Part shown: one piece after another, positions 23,926-38,100 of the stretch | Numbering within the stretch: the first letter of the stretch is position 1 | How the letters are laid out: each line of letters begins with the position of its first letter | Source: Vespula vulgaris | Lineage: Eukaryota; Arthropoda; Insecta; Hymenoptera; Vespidae | NCBI RefSeq assembly: GCF_905475345.1 | Contig: NC_066605.1 | Coordinates: forward strand, 1-64,000 | DNA: 64,000 nucleotides | Direction: 5' to 3' | The notes under the pieces: generated by a model | What the model saw: the letters and a program-made list of their open reading frames with translations, nothing else | The model's database searches: none | What the model was told of the DNA's origin: nothing | Program-made: the position numbers and the translations under genes

Positions 23926-26900
23926 CGCAAAACGCCGGAAAACGTAACGTGTTTTATCGATTTCGTCGTACGTGGGTCGGCCATGTTCGCGTTTGCCATC
24001 GGTCAGGCGCACTCGCGTCCTACCTACCTCCTCTGTAGAAGAGCCGTGCCACGGATAGATTTTCCACCGTTCTACCATCGTCGTGGATGTCGCAAGGGCG
24101 TTCGACGACAAAGACGAAGACGAGGTGGATGAGAACGATGCGTCTCTAAACGCGAAATAACATTTGTGCGAGTTATCAATCTTCTCCAATACCATCGTTT
24201 ATAGTTTTTTCCTTCTTTCTCTGTCCGTCTATTTCTCTATCCATCTATCTCGGTCTGTCTACGTCGAGAGAGAATACAACGACGAAGTATCCACTACTAC
24301 GATCTTTTCTTTTAACGTCATTTGTTCTTCTATCGGACGGCGGCACAACGACGGGGTGGATCCTTGGGCTGGTGGAGATAACGCACTAAATAAAAAATCA
24401 CGTTTGATAAGGAATATTAAATTACGTGAGTACATTTATTTTTACATCTATCTTTTCTCTCTTTTTATTTATTTAAGCCTTAAGTCTTTTAAACGAATCT
24501 TTTATTAATGTATTTTTCTGTATATCGGTTTATTTGTATAAGCGGCTATTGAAATGGTGACACGCCACGCTCCCTAGAATCGATTTCTCTCTTTCCCTAC
24601 CTCTTCCTCTCCAACTCTCCCTGATTTTTCGACCCAAATTCGAGATCCGATCTCTATTCATTTTACACGAACAAAGTTTGATCAACCATGATCTCTCTCT
24701 CCCTCTCTCTTTCTCTCTCTCACTCCCTTTCCTTACTTTCCATCTATTTACCTGAAGTATCAATATTCATTTCATTCGTAATTTTCGTTAGGATCGTGTG
24801 TTTCGTGTACGAGCACAGTTGGCAACATTAGGCAGTTTCGAGAGTCTACCTCGGAATGATTTAGAAGCCCGATACGAGGCTCTCCTTTTTTAGAAGATGA
24901 GACAAACTTCTCTCCGATCTTTCTCTATTTTTCTCCATTTGTCTTCAAGTCGCGTAGTCTCAAATTTCTGAGGCTTCCATGGATCATTACCCCTTTGTCG
25001 TTCGATTCTTTCGTGCAATATATCCAACCGACTTTATATTAACCGATTTAAAGAGGGCAAAGCAATAAGATATTTTTTCTACGATATAGTTACGCGATCT
25101 AGACGTGATTTCATATCCAACACGTGATTTTATCGAAGAGAGATCATCTTTTCTGAATGCTTCTTTGTAAGAAGACGGAGGGGGTGGTTTATTCATTCAT
25201 GTTGGAAGGGCGTTGGATGCCTCCTGCGTGACGATCGTGACGAGGACGTCCTTGAGAAAAGGATGTGGGACAGTCGATAGTGTTAACGAATGACCGTTAT
25301 CGTAAAAGGGGGGAACGCCGAGAGTTGGCGAAAGTATCAACGAAAAGAAAGACCGAGTGTTGTTGGAATTGAATCAAATCTTTTTTTTTTTCCTTTTTTT
25401 TTTACCAATCATCGTAATCTTTCGCTTCGAAAAGCAACGCCATTTAAATGGCAGTTTTTAATCTCGCATATTTAATACGATGCACGCGATATGTTTTGAC
25501 TGCTCTAATGATCAATGTTTTTCTTATCATTCAAATGTTAATCACTTTCATTTTGTAGGGATCAGTTAAATTCGCCTCGCGAGCTCGACGTTCGAGGAGC
25601 CTTTGAAAACGCGTGTAGACGGAAGTGTCGTTGGTAATATTATTGGACCGGCAGAGTCTATAACTATCCGCTTGGTATCGATTTACCTTCCAAGCATACT
25701 CATGGATGGGTACATACGTAGACACAATACTAACGTAAGCGTACATAATACCGGGATGGACTCTGGTTAGTTCGCGCGAATCCAATCCCAATATCATTGT
25801 ACGTTCGGCCAACGATCGTTACGTTCTTATTTTAAACTAGATCAAACGGTACATTTGGATAAAAAAAGAATTTATCGAAATAAAAATTGAAAATGTTCTT
25901 TTCGCATATATAAGATTTTTTAAATACTTATACATCGGCTTATGAACGCTCCGGGAAGTGAAGCTCAGAGAAATATTATATTTTATATATAAATTCGATC
26001 CTTAACATTTTATGGTTATTATCGGTCGCAGAAAAGAAGCACGAACCTGTAGATATAGGATAACCTTTGGCAGCGGTCGTAGCGTCAGCGGTCAGAGCGT
26101 TATGAACAAGTTCACCGGGCGGTGAAATAATCCTATTGAAAGACGTCCGTATCGATTTTACATATATTACGTGCCACACAAGTAAGATGCTGTGCTGCTG
26201 CCTTTGGGATTTGAAAAAAAAAGAAAGAAAGAAAAAAAAAGAATATGTCAACGTTCACTTTGATTTAATCTTGTCTAAATGTAAAAGAGCTATTACTTAA
26301 ATGTGACGGATAATGTCCTGCTCGATGGGAAGGGGACGGTGGTACTCGGGGAGAGAAGATTCGAAAAGAGAAAAAATAGTTCGACCGACTCTACCTATCC
26401 TAACGAAATGGGAAAGCTTATCAACGTCATGCTTGTCACTCATATCGTCGCGACGAGTGTTCCCCGTCGTGTTGTCGAATCATTACGCTCTCGCCACTCT
26501 CCTTCGCCACCTCTCAGCTTTTTAACCAAAGTGCTTTAACCATGCATGTATGTACACATACCTATGTACACGTGTAGATATATATCGGCAACTATTCTAA
26601 AGATACGGATTTATCTCATGAAAGAGACAACGTAGGACGATAATTCATCGAAAAAAAAGCTATGCTGCAGGGAGTCAGCTATAAGATGATTTTATAGCGG
26701 ACATCTATACTAGTGGGTACTTGGAAAAGAAATAGAAATCAATAATTTCGAAGGCCCTCGCCAGACTCAAAGACTCCAGACGGAAGAATGGTTACTCTCC
26801 AACTTCTCTTTCTCTTTTTTCTCTTCTCCCTTGTCGTTCCAACTGCTTTTGTGGAAGAAGTGTATAGAATAGGAAAAAAAAAAAAAAAATAAAATAAAAT

Positions 26901-27701
26901 GAACAGAAAGGTACTTGAAGTAGAACTCACGATATTACCGAGACATTGTACGAACGACGAGCGAAAAGTAAGAAAAAAATATTGACTCCTCTCGATAAGT
27001 TTTGGCACCGTACCTAAATAATGATTTTCCTTTTTCTCTTTTTCGCAATAGATACTTCCTGCTTTTTCTCTATTCTACGATCCTTCTACTTCCTTTCTTT
27101 GTACCTTTCTCCAGTTTGCTCAACGTTTCCTCATGGATGGTGTACACCGACTCCCACGCATTGATCGATAACGTATTGTGTCGTGCGTGCTGGACTCTGA
27201 ATTTCTCTTTCGCATCATCGTTCCTCCTTCTACGTACTGTCATTCGATCTTTTACTCTTTCATCCACTATCATTTGACATTTTTGTTTGGAACTTTCCAT
27301 CGAAATATATGATGTTTTTACTCGATATAATCGCTCGATTTGTAAGAGAAAAGTCAGCGCGACTTTGGCCTCGAAATGCATTTTAACCACGATAAAAGAA
27401 AAAATTTATTTATCAGGACTCGCTGCGCGAGCGATACGCATACGAGTTTTGAATGCAGTGCCTTCCGCGGAAGCGGACAACAGATTAGGGAGAAGAACGA
27501 ACGCGTACGAGCACGAGATTATTTCGAGTCGAGATACTATTTCCAGTTAAGAAGCAATGAAAGCTACTTGCTCATATTGTCGTTTTCTCTTTATTGATCT
27601 TTTCCAAACTTTCCGGACTGACGTAGACGTAGCTCGTATGATGTACGTGATAAAAAATATACATAGAACTATCTAATGGATAGTTTTGAATCGTCTAGAA
27701 A
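23924..27701 (+). other. Region upstream of Syt1; possible 5' non-coding exons
   Basis: The flanks of the CT tract (23,540-23,690 and 23,930-24,180) are GC-richer than the surroundings and could be a promoter, since insect Syt1 genes often have distant 5' non-coding exons. That is an inference. The stretch also holds a high-complexity minus-strand open frame at 25,531-25,812 without recognised homology and several poly-A/T runs. No transcription start could be fixed. Confidence 0.3.
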
Positions 27702-29770
27702 ATGCCACCTGTTAAAAGAGAAGCACCATCAGAACCGGCGCCTGCAGCAGCTACCTCAGAAAATGTGGAAACGCAAGAGGAAACGTCGAACCTTCCGCAA
27801 TTGACGTTGAAGGCGATGACGAGTACCGAGGAAGCGGTAAGAAGCGGTGAGTTTTCAAAATCCTCTATCTATTCGATTCCATTATTCTTGCCCTAACATT
27901 ATTTAGACAATCTTTTATTTTTTCTTTTCTTTCACCCAGAGACAGAATCGGAAGTCACGACGGAAAGTACGATGAAAAATTTAAAGGATCAACTCGGAAC
28001 GTTATCGAAAGATTTGGCCGAAGAAATGGGAATACCAACGTGGGGCTTGGTCGCGATTTTAATAGGTATGGACAAATTTGGAGTTAAATGGTTTGCATTA
28101 AAATGTTGCCAGACTCTGATAGGACGAAACCTTTCTTGATGAAATTATTTCGGAAAACTGTTCGTATTTGCTCGTAATCGCGTAAACTTTTTCACGTAAA
28201 AATGTAGAGGAAAGAGCCTAGCTTTGCGTAGGCTCTTATACATATTATACGTAGACATTTATTGCACTCGTATATAATCGGTGATCGAATTATTTATTTA
28301 TCATGTCGGACGCAGCCGTCGGCGTAGTCGTTCTTGGAATTTGTTTCTGCTGTATAAGAAGATGCTGTCGCAAGAGACGTTCCAAGGACGGCAAAAAGGG
28401 CCTAAAAGGAGCGGTAGATCTAAAATCAGTCCAGTTACTTGGAAGTACGTATAAGGATAAGGTACGTAGTCGGTGTGCCGTGGTTATCTGTAGATATTAG
28501 AAATACATTCTACCCTCGTGGAATCCACTTCGATGTCCTTAGGTACAGCCGGATATGGAAGAACTCACGGATAATGCGGAAGAGCCCGACGAGGCTGAAA
28601 GCAAGCAGAGCGAAGTCAAACTCGGAAAGCTTCAATACAAGGTAGAAAAAAGAAAGAAAAATAAATAAATAACAACGATACTCGATACCATCGTATCGTG
28701 TATATACGTTTTTTTAGAAAACTAGCATTACGTCTCGTTAAAATTGCTCAATATTTCTATTAAATTCCTCATATCTTAGTTGCGCCGACTCGATCGACCT
28801 CAAAGTATTGAATTTTCAGCTCGAGTATGACTTCAATTCAAACAGTTTGGCAGTGACGGTGATACAGGCCGAAGAATTGCCAGCTTTAGATATGGGCGGC
28901 ACTTCGGATCCTTACGTAAAGGTATACTTGTTGCCCGATAAGAAAAAGAAATTCGAAACGAAGGTCCACAGAAAGACGCTGAGCCCAGTCTTCGAGGAGA
29001 CGTTCGTTTTTAAGGTCCGTTTGATTTTCATTTGATTCTTTCATTTGGCATCGATCGATCATTGACCATTTGTCATTTCTCTGTCTATTTTTATCGTTAC
29101 AGAATGTACCGTACGCGGAGGCCATGAACAAGACTCTGGTATTCGCGATTTTTGACTTTGATAGATTCTCGAAGCACGATCAAATCGGTGAAGTGAAGGT
29201 ACCGTTGTGTCAGGTCGATCTCGCACAGACCATCGAGGAATGGCGAGAATTGCAGAGCGTCGAAGGAGAGGGTGGACAGGTGGGCTCGGCTTTCCTTTCT
29301 CAAGGAAAAATAATTAATTATACTTTACATTTGTCGCACAGGACCTAAGAAAGAAAGCTGCCATTTTCATTTTTTTTGTTTTTTCAATCGTTTCAAGAAA
29401 AAAAATTTTTCAAATTGTCTATTGCAGGATAACAAATTGGGTGATATCTGTTTCTCCCTGAGATATGTACCAACGGCTGGTAAACTCACGGTGGTCATCC
29501 TCGAAGCTAAGAATTTAAAGAAAATGGACGTTGGTGGCCTCTCGGATCCTTATGTCAAGATTGCGCTCATGCAAAATGGCAAGAGGCTCAAGAAGAAAAA
29601 AACATCCATAAAGAAGTGCACTCTTAATCCCTATTACAACGAATCGTTCACTTTTGAAGTTCCCTTCGAGCAGATCCAAGTAAGGAATATAACATTTGAC
29701 GATTCAGTTCTGCATTTCTTGCAATATCATATAATTTTAATATGTAGAGAAAGGGAGAACGAAAGAAATT

Positions 29771-29823
<53 letters not shown>

Positions 29824-30037
29824 TATAACTTGTATTTTACAGAAAGTGCAATTGGTCGTAACAGTAGTGGACTATGATCGCATTGGTACTTCGGAACCGA
29901 TCGGCAAGGTCGTATTGGGATACAACGCGAGTGGAACGGAATTGAGACATTGGTCGGATATGTTGGCATCTCCGAGGCGTCCAATTGCCCAATGGCATAC
30001 CCTCAAGGATCCCGAGGATGGAGATAAGAAGGATTAA
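27702..30037 (+). CDS. Syt1: Synaptotagmin 1, eight coding exons, 444 aa
   Basis: Calcium sensor for synaptic-vesicle fusion, anchored in the vesicle membrane. Exons: 27,702-27,846, 27,940-28,065, 28,316-28,461, 28,543-28,641, 28,820-29,014, 29,103-29,279, 29,428-29,679 and 29,843-30,037; all introns are GT-AG and phases sum to an open frame. A luminal N-terminus (start MPPVKREAP) is followed by one membrane span at about residues 83-104 (WGLVAIL...VVVLGICFCC) and a Cys/Arg/Lys-rich stretch. C2A (about 170-290) has LDMGGTSDPYVK and FDFDRFSKHD; C2B (about 300-430) has MDVGGLSDPYVK, the polybasic KRLKKKKTSIKK and DYDRIGTSE. The acidic calcium-ligand positions are kept in both, with Glu at the last C2B site, as I recall for insects. 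A pure (GA)n lies in the last intron at 29,774-29,817. The ATG is preceded by GAAA and is the first of the frame. Confidence 0.96.
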
Positions 30038-30292
30038 ATTGATTAAAAGAATATCCAATCGAGGTAACGTCCCTCCTCTGCTACACCTAACCAAAAACAT
30101 ACCAAAACTTTCTATAAGATGGGCTCAAGAGATATAGACGGCGCCTACACGCATACCACATCCACATTATAATTTCTTTCGAAACGAGATCCGAGAAAGC
30201 GTTCGAGAGAAGCGAGAACTCTGAGTGTCGAGAGAATTCGTTGGCAATAACTGATCGTTTCTTTGCAGGAATATATCGCACGAGAGAGACAG

Positions 30293-30298
30293 AATAAA
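30293..30298 (+). terminator. Candidate proximal poly-A signal of Syt1
   Basis: AATAAA lies about 256 bases after the Syt1 stop codon. More distal signals are possible, since neuronal Syt1 messages tend to have long 3' UTRs. Confidence 0.35.
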
Positions 30299-30319
30299 AG
30301 GAAACAAAAATGTGTGAGA

Positions 30320-30356
<37 letters not shown>

Positions 30357-31177
30357 TTATGCAGAAGAAAATAACATGATTAAAAGAAAGAGAGAGAAAG
30401 ATAGGAAGTAAGAAAAAAATACTTAGCAGATATTAAACGATCTATGATTAAACTAAATAACAATAAATACCACCAAGGATTTAGAATTAACAATATGTTC
30501 TCATGGAGTGTAGTGTCTTGTATATATACATGCATACATACATACATATATCTACTATTACTTCTCTCCGTAGTTGTAACACATTTGAATAATAATTTCC
30601 CGAATGAACACGCGTTCTCTATTCAACTACGAGAAGCATTTTGAAAAAGGAAAGGAAAAGCACACGCAACATGTATGTGTATATATGTGTGATGTGTGTG
30701 TATGCTACATATATATATATCCGCACACACATACATTCATTCATACATACATACATATACAGACGTATATATTTATCCAGTTATCCCGAATAGAATTCTT
30801 TATAAAGCTAAAATAAGAAAGATAATAAGAAAAAGACTATTCTAAGGCTCTCACGGTCCCTTTGACGTTCCAGCGCAGATTTAATAAGACTCTTTGTAAA
30901 GTAATCGATATTGTTCGTGTTAAATACGTTGAACTGAATGAGAAGCACATAAAACAACTGACATTATATACACGCATATGTACGTACAACACGCGTGTCA
31001 CGAAAGGCGTGCACGTTGGGTAACCAATGTGTGAACATTTCTCGGGAGAATATAAGTAAATCGTAAAATGTAATAAAAAGAACAAAAAGAAAAAAAAGAG
31101 ACATAGCGAGCTTCGTGCGTAATTAAGTAAAGTAATTAAGTAAGTAATCACAAAATAGTTGTCTTTTTGTGTACAAA

Positions 31178-31219
<42 letters not shown>

Positions 31220-32387
31220 CGAACGTGCAGAAGTGCGAACGTGCGAACGAGCGAACGAGCGAACGAGCGAAAGAGAGAGAGAGAAAGAGATGAATAAACA
31301 AAATATAGAAAAGTAATATTTAAAAGGATGACAACGAAGCTTCCGTCGATCTTTCGACGCTTTTAATTCGCCACGTACCATCGACGCCTATGACATGTGG
31401 AGAGACAAAAAAGAAAGAATACGTAAAAAGGGTAAGAGAGAAAGCATCGAGCGACGGCTTCCGGTTGTGGCAAAGATTCTCGAAGAAAGATGTTAAACAC
31501 AATGATTCAGAAAAAAAAACGAAAGAAAGAAAAGAGAAAAAAGACGGCTATATCCGTCACAGAGAAGACGCGTTATCAAAGCAGACCAGAAGTGAAAGAG
31601 CTATGGAAGAAAAGGAAAACATAAATTTAGAGAGACCTGGAGATGACATTTTTTGCTAGGTTGTCAAGATCGAAAGCATGCAAGGGTTGTTTCATGTGAA
31701 GCACTCGTGAAAAGTTTTCCCTCATTGAAGAAATGTCTGCTTTGATGAATGTCTTCCAAACTTCGTAAAGATGATGCGACGAAGCACATATATATGTGTG
31801 TATATATATATACACATATATACATACACACGTATACATATATGCATATGTATATATACACATCGTACATAGCATAGTATACGTATAAGTAGCAACGCGC
31901 TCGCTCGTTCGCTCGCACTACGCATACTCATATGTGATAACACTTACGATTTTCTTTCTTTCTGTATGTCGCGTATGAAACGAGTGAGAAATAATTACAG
32001 AAAAAGAAAAGAGCGTAAGTCGTTTCTATGTTGTATACACGTGCAACGCGAAGGTGAGCGCGCATACGTATACGTACATACGAGTGTATATCACGTAACA
32101 CATACACAAACACACAGAGATACAAATACCATAAGTTATATCCGCAGATATTGTTATTATTGTTTTACAAAAAACAAGAAACTATGAACAGGCCTATCCT
32201 ATTGTATGTACGTGCTTGTCACACACATTTCGCCCAATAAATTATCTCGATCGAACGCGGACTTGAAAACAATAAAGAAGACAAAATGGCGAAGATAATA
32301 AAAAAATAATTGATTTAAAAAAATTTAAAAAGGAATCAGTGACATGAAGAAAAAACGGATAATAAAGAGAAGAAACGGAAAGAGAAG

Positions 32388-32425
<38 letters not shown>

Positions 32426-34925
32426 CAACCTACATTCTACGCATTAAACAATATTTTTAAATATTTTATGAATTACAAGGGTAGAACCGTATCGCCGTGA
32501 TATCCGTCTTAAATGATTGTAATAGAATTTTATGGAAGAGGAGGAAAGTTGAAGGATTGAAAAGACAGTGAAGCAAATAAAATAGAAAAAAGACAAGAAT
32601 TTGTCTGACGTATGTTATCGGAATGTTGCAACTCCTCGACCATCCACCAAGAAAATTAAGACAAAACCGTCGTTTGGTTCTATCGTTTTCCATTCAGGAC
32701 CAATTATCTCGCTAACGCGTTTCAGATAAAGTACTCATTACTATTATTATGCAGCATTGTACTTAAATGAAAAGCAAAAAAAAAGAATCTTTAAAGCGAG
32801 TTCGTAAGTTTAACTGTTAAAAAGCGTCGCGGTTAGGACGATGACATCGATGAAACGACGACGAGAAAAAAAATATTAAATCGAGCTCCTCGTCGATTAA
32901 TTCTCGTTAATTAGCATCCTTCTATCTTTTTCTTTCTCTTTCATACGAGCGAGAATAAGACGACGTTACGCTAAGGCATTATAACAATACAAGCAGTAGA
33001 CATTTTGTTAAGACGTGGAGAAATTACACGTACTCGTTGCATGTTTAGAAGCTAGATTTTGGTAATATTCGAAATTATGGTGGGTACAGTGTGCGGTATA
33101 CATAGGTCGGAAGTTGTGGCTCACACGGCGACAGTTTATTATTATCTTCATTATAGCCTTTTCTCCTCGTTTCGAAAATCTCTGTCTCGACGAAATTTCA
33201 CAATTGCGGTTTTTCCGCGTGCGTGCTTTTTAGTAATACGTGACGTAACGTCTTTCTTGCGACAGAAATATTTAATGAAGGATAGGGAAAGAGGGAGGGA
33301 GGGAGGGAGGGAGAAAGTGAGAGAGAGAGAGAGAGAGAGAAAAGCGATTTTAAATAAAAGCGTACGCACCGGTTACCCCTATAATTTACGATGGTGGCGT
33401 GGACACATTAGCTATGCAATAAACGGCCGCCTTTCATTCCTTTCGAAATGATTTCCGCGCATTCGTATTGCGTATTTGCCATGTTATCGCAACCGATGAT
33501 GATGCTGGTAATGGTTCATCAATGTCATCGACCACGTCTTTTCGCGACGTTACTTCAAATATTTAATTGGAGATTAGGGTGATGAGAATAAAAAATGAAA
33601 AAAGGAGGACGCGTTACAGGTGAAGTTTGTTGGTTTTGTGGTTAGTTTTCGCAAGGGAGGAAAATTGTCCATTTTTTACAGTAGATCCTGTGCGTTCTTT
33701 ACATATAAGATAGGAGGATGCTTGTTTCTTGTTGTATAATATCTAAATTAAACGAATGGTGAAAAAGTGAAAAATCTATAAAAGCAACAAAAAAAAAGCA
33801 ACTTTCCTGCGTTTTAAGGGGCCGATGCTTGATTTCGTCCGCAGGATCTACTTCTCTTTTTCAACGTAGACGCTCGCAGACTTCTTCAGATCTCCATTTA
33901 AGAAATTAAACAATTAATGAAAAAGAAAGTTAGAGAGAAAGAAAAAAGAAAGAGTACGTCTTGAAAAGTGGGAGAAAGAAAAGGAAATAGTGATCCTGGC
34001 GGCAAGCATCTTTTTGAAGCGTCCCATCTGAAAAGAGAAATAATATATAAATATAGATATATATCCCAGATGCATATATATCTTCTTCGAAGTAACGTGG
34101 ACTTTTAGAAGAGATAGAAAATGAGAAAGAAAGCAAGACAGCGAGAAAGAAGCAGTTGAAACTCGTATACTTTATTGTCTCGTGCAAATGAAATCTTTAA
34201 AAGAAAAGAAAGGAAGAGAAAGGAAGAGAAGAGAAGAGAAGAGAAGAGAAAGAAATCCATAAATGAAGTCATCGATTGAAACGAGGATTGTATCGGGAAC
34301 TTGTAATCATTCCATTGCATATTATACATATTAAGGTTTAGTGCGACAATGTACTGTAAATCCATAGAAGTTATTATGTCCTTAATTATTATGTAATAAA
34401 TATTGTTGTTAACATAAAATTATACGAGCATGTTCTCTGGTAACCAGGAACGATGTGAAACAAGGTAAGTTGGTTTTATATGAGAAATGCAATAAAACAT
34501 TGTATAAAGCGCACATCACGCACAGATACGTAAATATATTTGCTTGATCGTATTTCTTGAAAAATGTGAAAGACGTTAAATTCGAGCAATCGATAGATCG
34601 AACTTACGCAATATCATTCGAAAGGTATCTTCATCGAATTGATTAATATTACAACGAAGCCGCACGACGCGACGTTAAAGTAATCAATGAATAATTCATT
34701 AAGACGATTTCATAGATCGACTTAAGAAAAAGAAATTACATCGTATTTATCATATCGTATCGTATCTCTGAAAAAAAAAAAAAATATTGAAATTAAAAAA
34801 GTGAGAACAGTCTCGCGTGGTTATTTTTCTTTTTATTTTAGCCAACAGAGAGAAAACTTAACGGAGCCATGATTGGATCAAAAGAAAAGTATCGGATGTG
34901 AAACGCGATAGAAAGATGTTACGTC

Positions 34926-34931
34926 TTTATT
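34926..34931 (-). terminator. Candidate poly-A signal of the lipase gene
   Basis: AATAAA on the minus strand, about 176 bases after the lipase stop codon. Confidence 0.35.
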
Positions 34932-35106
34932 ATCGTACAACTAATTGACGAACGTGAGAAACTGAAGAGAGAGGAGAAACATAGAAGGAGCGTCGTTCAT
35001 CGGGCCGATGAACGCTTAGGCGATTAATGATATTAATTAATTAATCGATAAGTAGGTACACAGATTCGCTATTCTATAATTATATTGATAAGCTGCTTAA
35101 GCAAGC

Positions 35107-38100
35107 TTAATACTGGCGGTAGGACGATTGCTTCCGACTTGTCTGTCGCTGCTTTTTTGCGGGAAGTCCTCGGGCGTACGGTCTGTGTGCGTTTGTTGAC
35201 AGATAGAAGATGCCTCGTGCTCTTTTCGAATGCAATCGATGAAACAAAAGAAAGACGATTAGATAAGAAATAATGTAGTAAAAGGACGTTCCAATAGCGG
35301 ATTTATTTATCAAGAATTTCTAAACGATCTTCTGATAATCACGTCGTTTAAATGGACCATCTTGAGAAACGTTTGTTTTCTTTTTTTCTTTCAAGTATAC
35401 TTTTCCAAAATCCCAACGATTTCTTTACATTTTTAACGATAATAAGATTTTTAAACAGCAATAGGATTAAGTTTCTTTTTTCTATTTTCTGTTTTTTTTT
35501 TCCTCTCCGAAACAGAGATCGTCCGACAACATGACCGAGGTAACATTAAAAAGAGGCGTAAAAGCTCAGATTAATTGTGAAAACTAACGTATGTGGCGTG
35601 TCCTCTCCCATGAGAATGTACTTCTCCAACGGCGGATTGCACCAGCCGATCAGGTAAGAGAAAAGATTGCCGCAGGGTGCTGCCCAAAATCCTTTCTTCG
35701 TTACGATCGACTCGATGTAATACGGGGTCACTTTGGTGTGGTCGCAGGAGAGCGTTTCTAAGAGGTGAAACTTTTATTCGGCTCGTAATACCGATAGGTA
35801 TAGTATGACGAATAATGAGGAATAATAATATATATCGCGAGACAGACGGACTCTTTCTATTCTTTAAAATTATCTTTCTAAAAGATCCAATTATTTTTCT
35901 AATAAATGAAACGATTCGAATGACGGAAAGAATGGCTGGCGATCGTACTCACGGAGCAGAGAAGAGGTCGCGCATCCTGGTTGGCTCGATCCGCCGTTAA
36001 CGTAGAAATCCGCGTGTCCGTTCGGTCCCCATTGGCCTAAAATCCCTGCGCCGGTGTGTATAACGTCGACGAAATGGGCGTCCGTCTCGTCTAAATCCAT
36101 CGAACGATTCCCGTTCATGTAGAAAAATATCGTCGGATCGAGGCCTATCCCACAAAAGACATAGACGGTTAGACGATTCTCGATTTCTCGAAACGAGATA
36201 CTTTTCGACTTTGTCATTCGATTTTATTCCTTTTCAATAGACTTTTCTTTCCGTTGAGTTCGAAACGTGTTCTTTTAAACAAGTTTTCGTTTGGTAGAAA
36301 CACTTTCCCAAATAAATGAACGGCCAAGTCCAATAACGAGATTAATATTGTATAAAGGGGACGCGAATGAACCAAGTGAAAGTAAATGCCGATGCGAATT
36401 TATACACGAAGAGATAGGAAAGCTCGAGTGAATCTCTCTTTCTGCCTTCTTCGAAAGCGTGCCGGACAACGATCGAAAGTGAAACGAATATATTCGAGGT
36501 GCAAATTTATCGCGTGGGAGAAAGGTTGGTTAGAAATGACATGCGAAATAACTACGGTGCGAGTAAAAGACTATAAGAAACAAAAAGAAAATGTATGCAA
36601 TATTGGTGTATAGGAATAAATACTACATAGAGAAAAATAATGACGAAGAAGAATGGATAAGAATATTGGAAAATTTACCCGTTATTCTGCCGAGCTTATC
36701 ATCGGGCAAATAATTGGCGATCAGTCCGGCGATGTGAGCGCCGACGCTGTATCCAAGGACATGAATATTCTCCGGCCTTGTGCCTCGAGGATGATCCCTC
36801 AGGTACCTCACCAATTGCGCGATACATCGCGAACAGAAATCTGGTCCCCATTGTATTTGAGAGAGACAGGGTTCGCGTACCAGCGTGCCGTAATCAACAA
36901 TGATGATATTATAGTCGCCTCGAGTGAAGTACGCTAAAACGTACGAGGAGTTTTATAACGAAGATCCCTTGTAATCTTAGTCAATCATAATAAATCGATT
37001 GGCGTTGACTTGCATTTATAGAGGTGATATCAATTTTTTTCTTTCTTTTATTTATTTATTTATCTTTTTTCTTTTTTTTTTTTACCACGTCTAAGATCCG
37101 TACTAGGGGCCAGGTTTCTACCGCCACCAAAACCGTGAATAATGATTTTGGTTGTATGGGATTTATTGAATCTGGAATAGTAAAGCGACTCGAAGCTTCG
37201 GACGTCCAAGAGTAAAGGATCCTTTTGCGTCTCCCTGAAAGTTTTCAGACTTAAGTTAACCCGATTAAGTTCTCGATTACGATTTATTTCATTAATCATC
37301 ATTCGATTAAAAATACAATCAGAGATTATATCTACGTTGAATTTATATCGCGAATATGCGTACATTTTCTCATGCGTTTCACCATAGTCAAGGTGACTGT
37401 GACGTAAGCAGGGTCAATGGTAAGCATTCGTATTAGTGTAGTGAACGTTGTTGTTCGTACAGAGCATAGCGTTCGTGTTTACACGAACGTAGATATCGGA
37501 GAAAGGTGAGCTACGAAAGGAGGACACTTTCGTTACGAGAGATGAGAAACGGTCGTGATCTTGAAAACGAGAGTCTCTTTATCCGCGATAGCAACGCTTC
37601 CTCGCGAGGCTTTTCAATACGAATACGAGAAGCTCCTTAATAATTTTACGTCAATTGTCCAATACGATCGCCTTCGCAATTTTTTTCATAAACTTAGTAA
37701 TAAGCGAATAACAAATTAGTGAATAACAAAACTTAGTAATAGCGAATAACAAAGGATCGCGAGAGGGAAGGAAGACGATATGCATGTTTATAAAGAATAT
37801 AACAAGTTTACCTGGTGTACAAATAAAATTCGATTTGAGGATGTGGACACTCGAAGGGCGGCTTAGCGCAGGACGTGCTGTTGAAGAGATCCTTCAGGGT
37901 TTTGTTATCTGCGCCTACGTGGTCTGCGAACAAAATGGATAACGCGATAGGATGGAAGTGATAAAGGATTAATTAACGGACGTATCAACGGAGTTATAAG
38001 TCTGAAAACTTAATCAAGTAACGGAATACTTAATATCCGATGAATCGCGCAACCATTATTATTATATCTCTCGTTTTTATCGGATCGTTGAAAAAAAGAA

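Larger units (their letters stand above)
30038..35106. other. Syt1 3' UTR and intergenic DNA, rich in GA microsatellites
   Basis: This lies between the convergent Syt1 (+) and lipase (-) genes. It contains pure or near-pure GA tracts at about 30,320-30,353, 31,181-31,214, 32,391-32,420 and 33,287-33,341, an AT/AC tract at about 31,785-31,865, and (AGAGA)n at 34,205-34,250. All longer open frames are in low-complexity text. Part is likely Syt1 3' UTR; no independent gene is supported. Confidence 0.5.

Noticed and set aside
23532..24195. Arg/Glu-rich and Ser/Leu-rich frames around the CT tract
   Set aside because: They translate a (CT)n/(GA)n microsatellite.
31164..31381. Ser/Leu/Phe-rich minus frames near 31 kb
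   Set aside because: They lie on a GA microsatellite in the region after Syt1.
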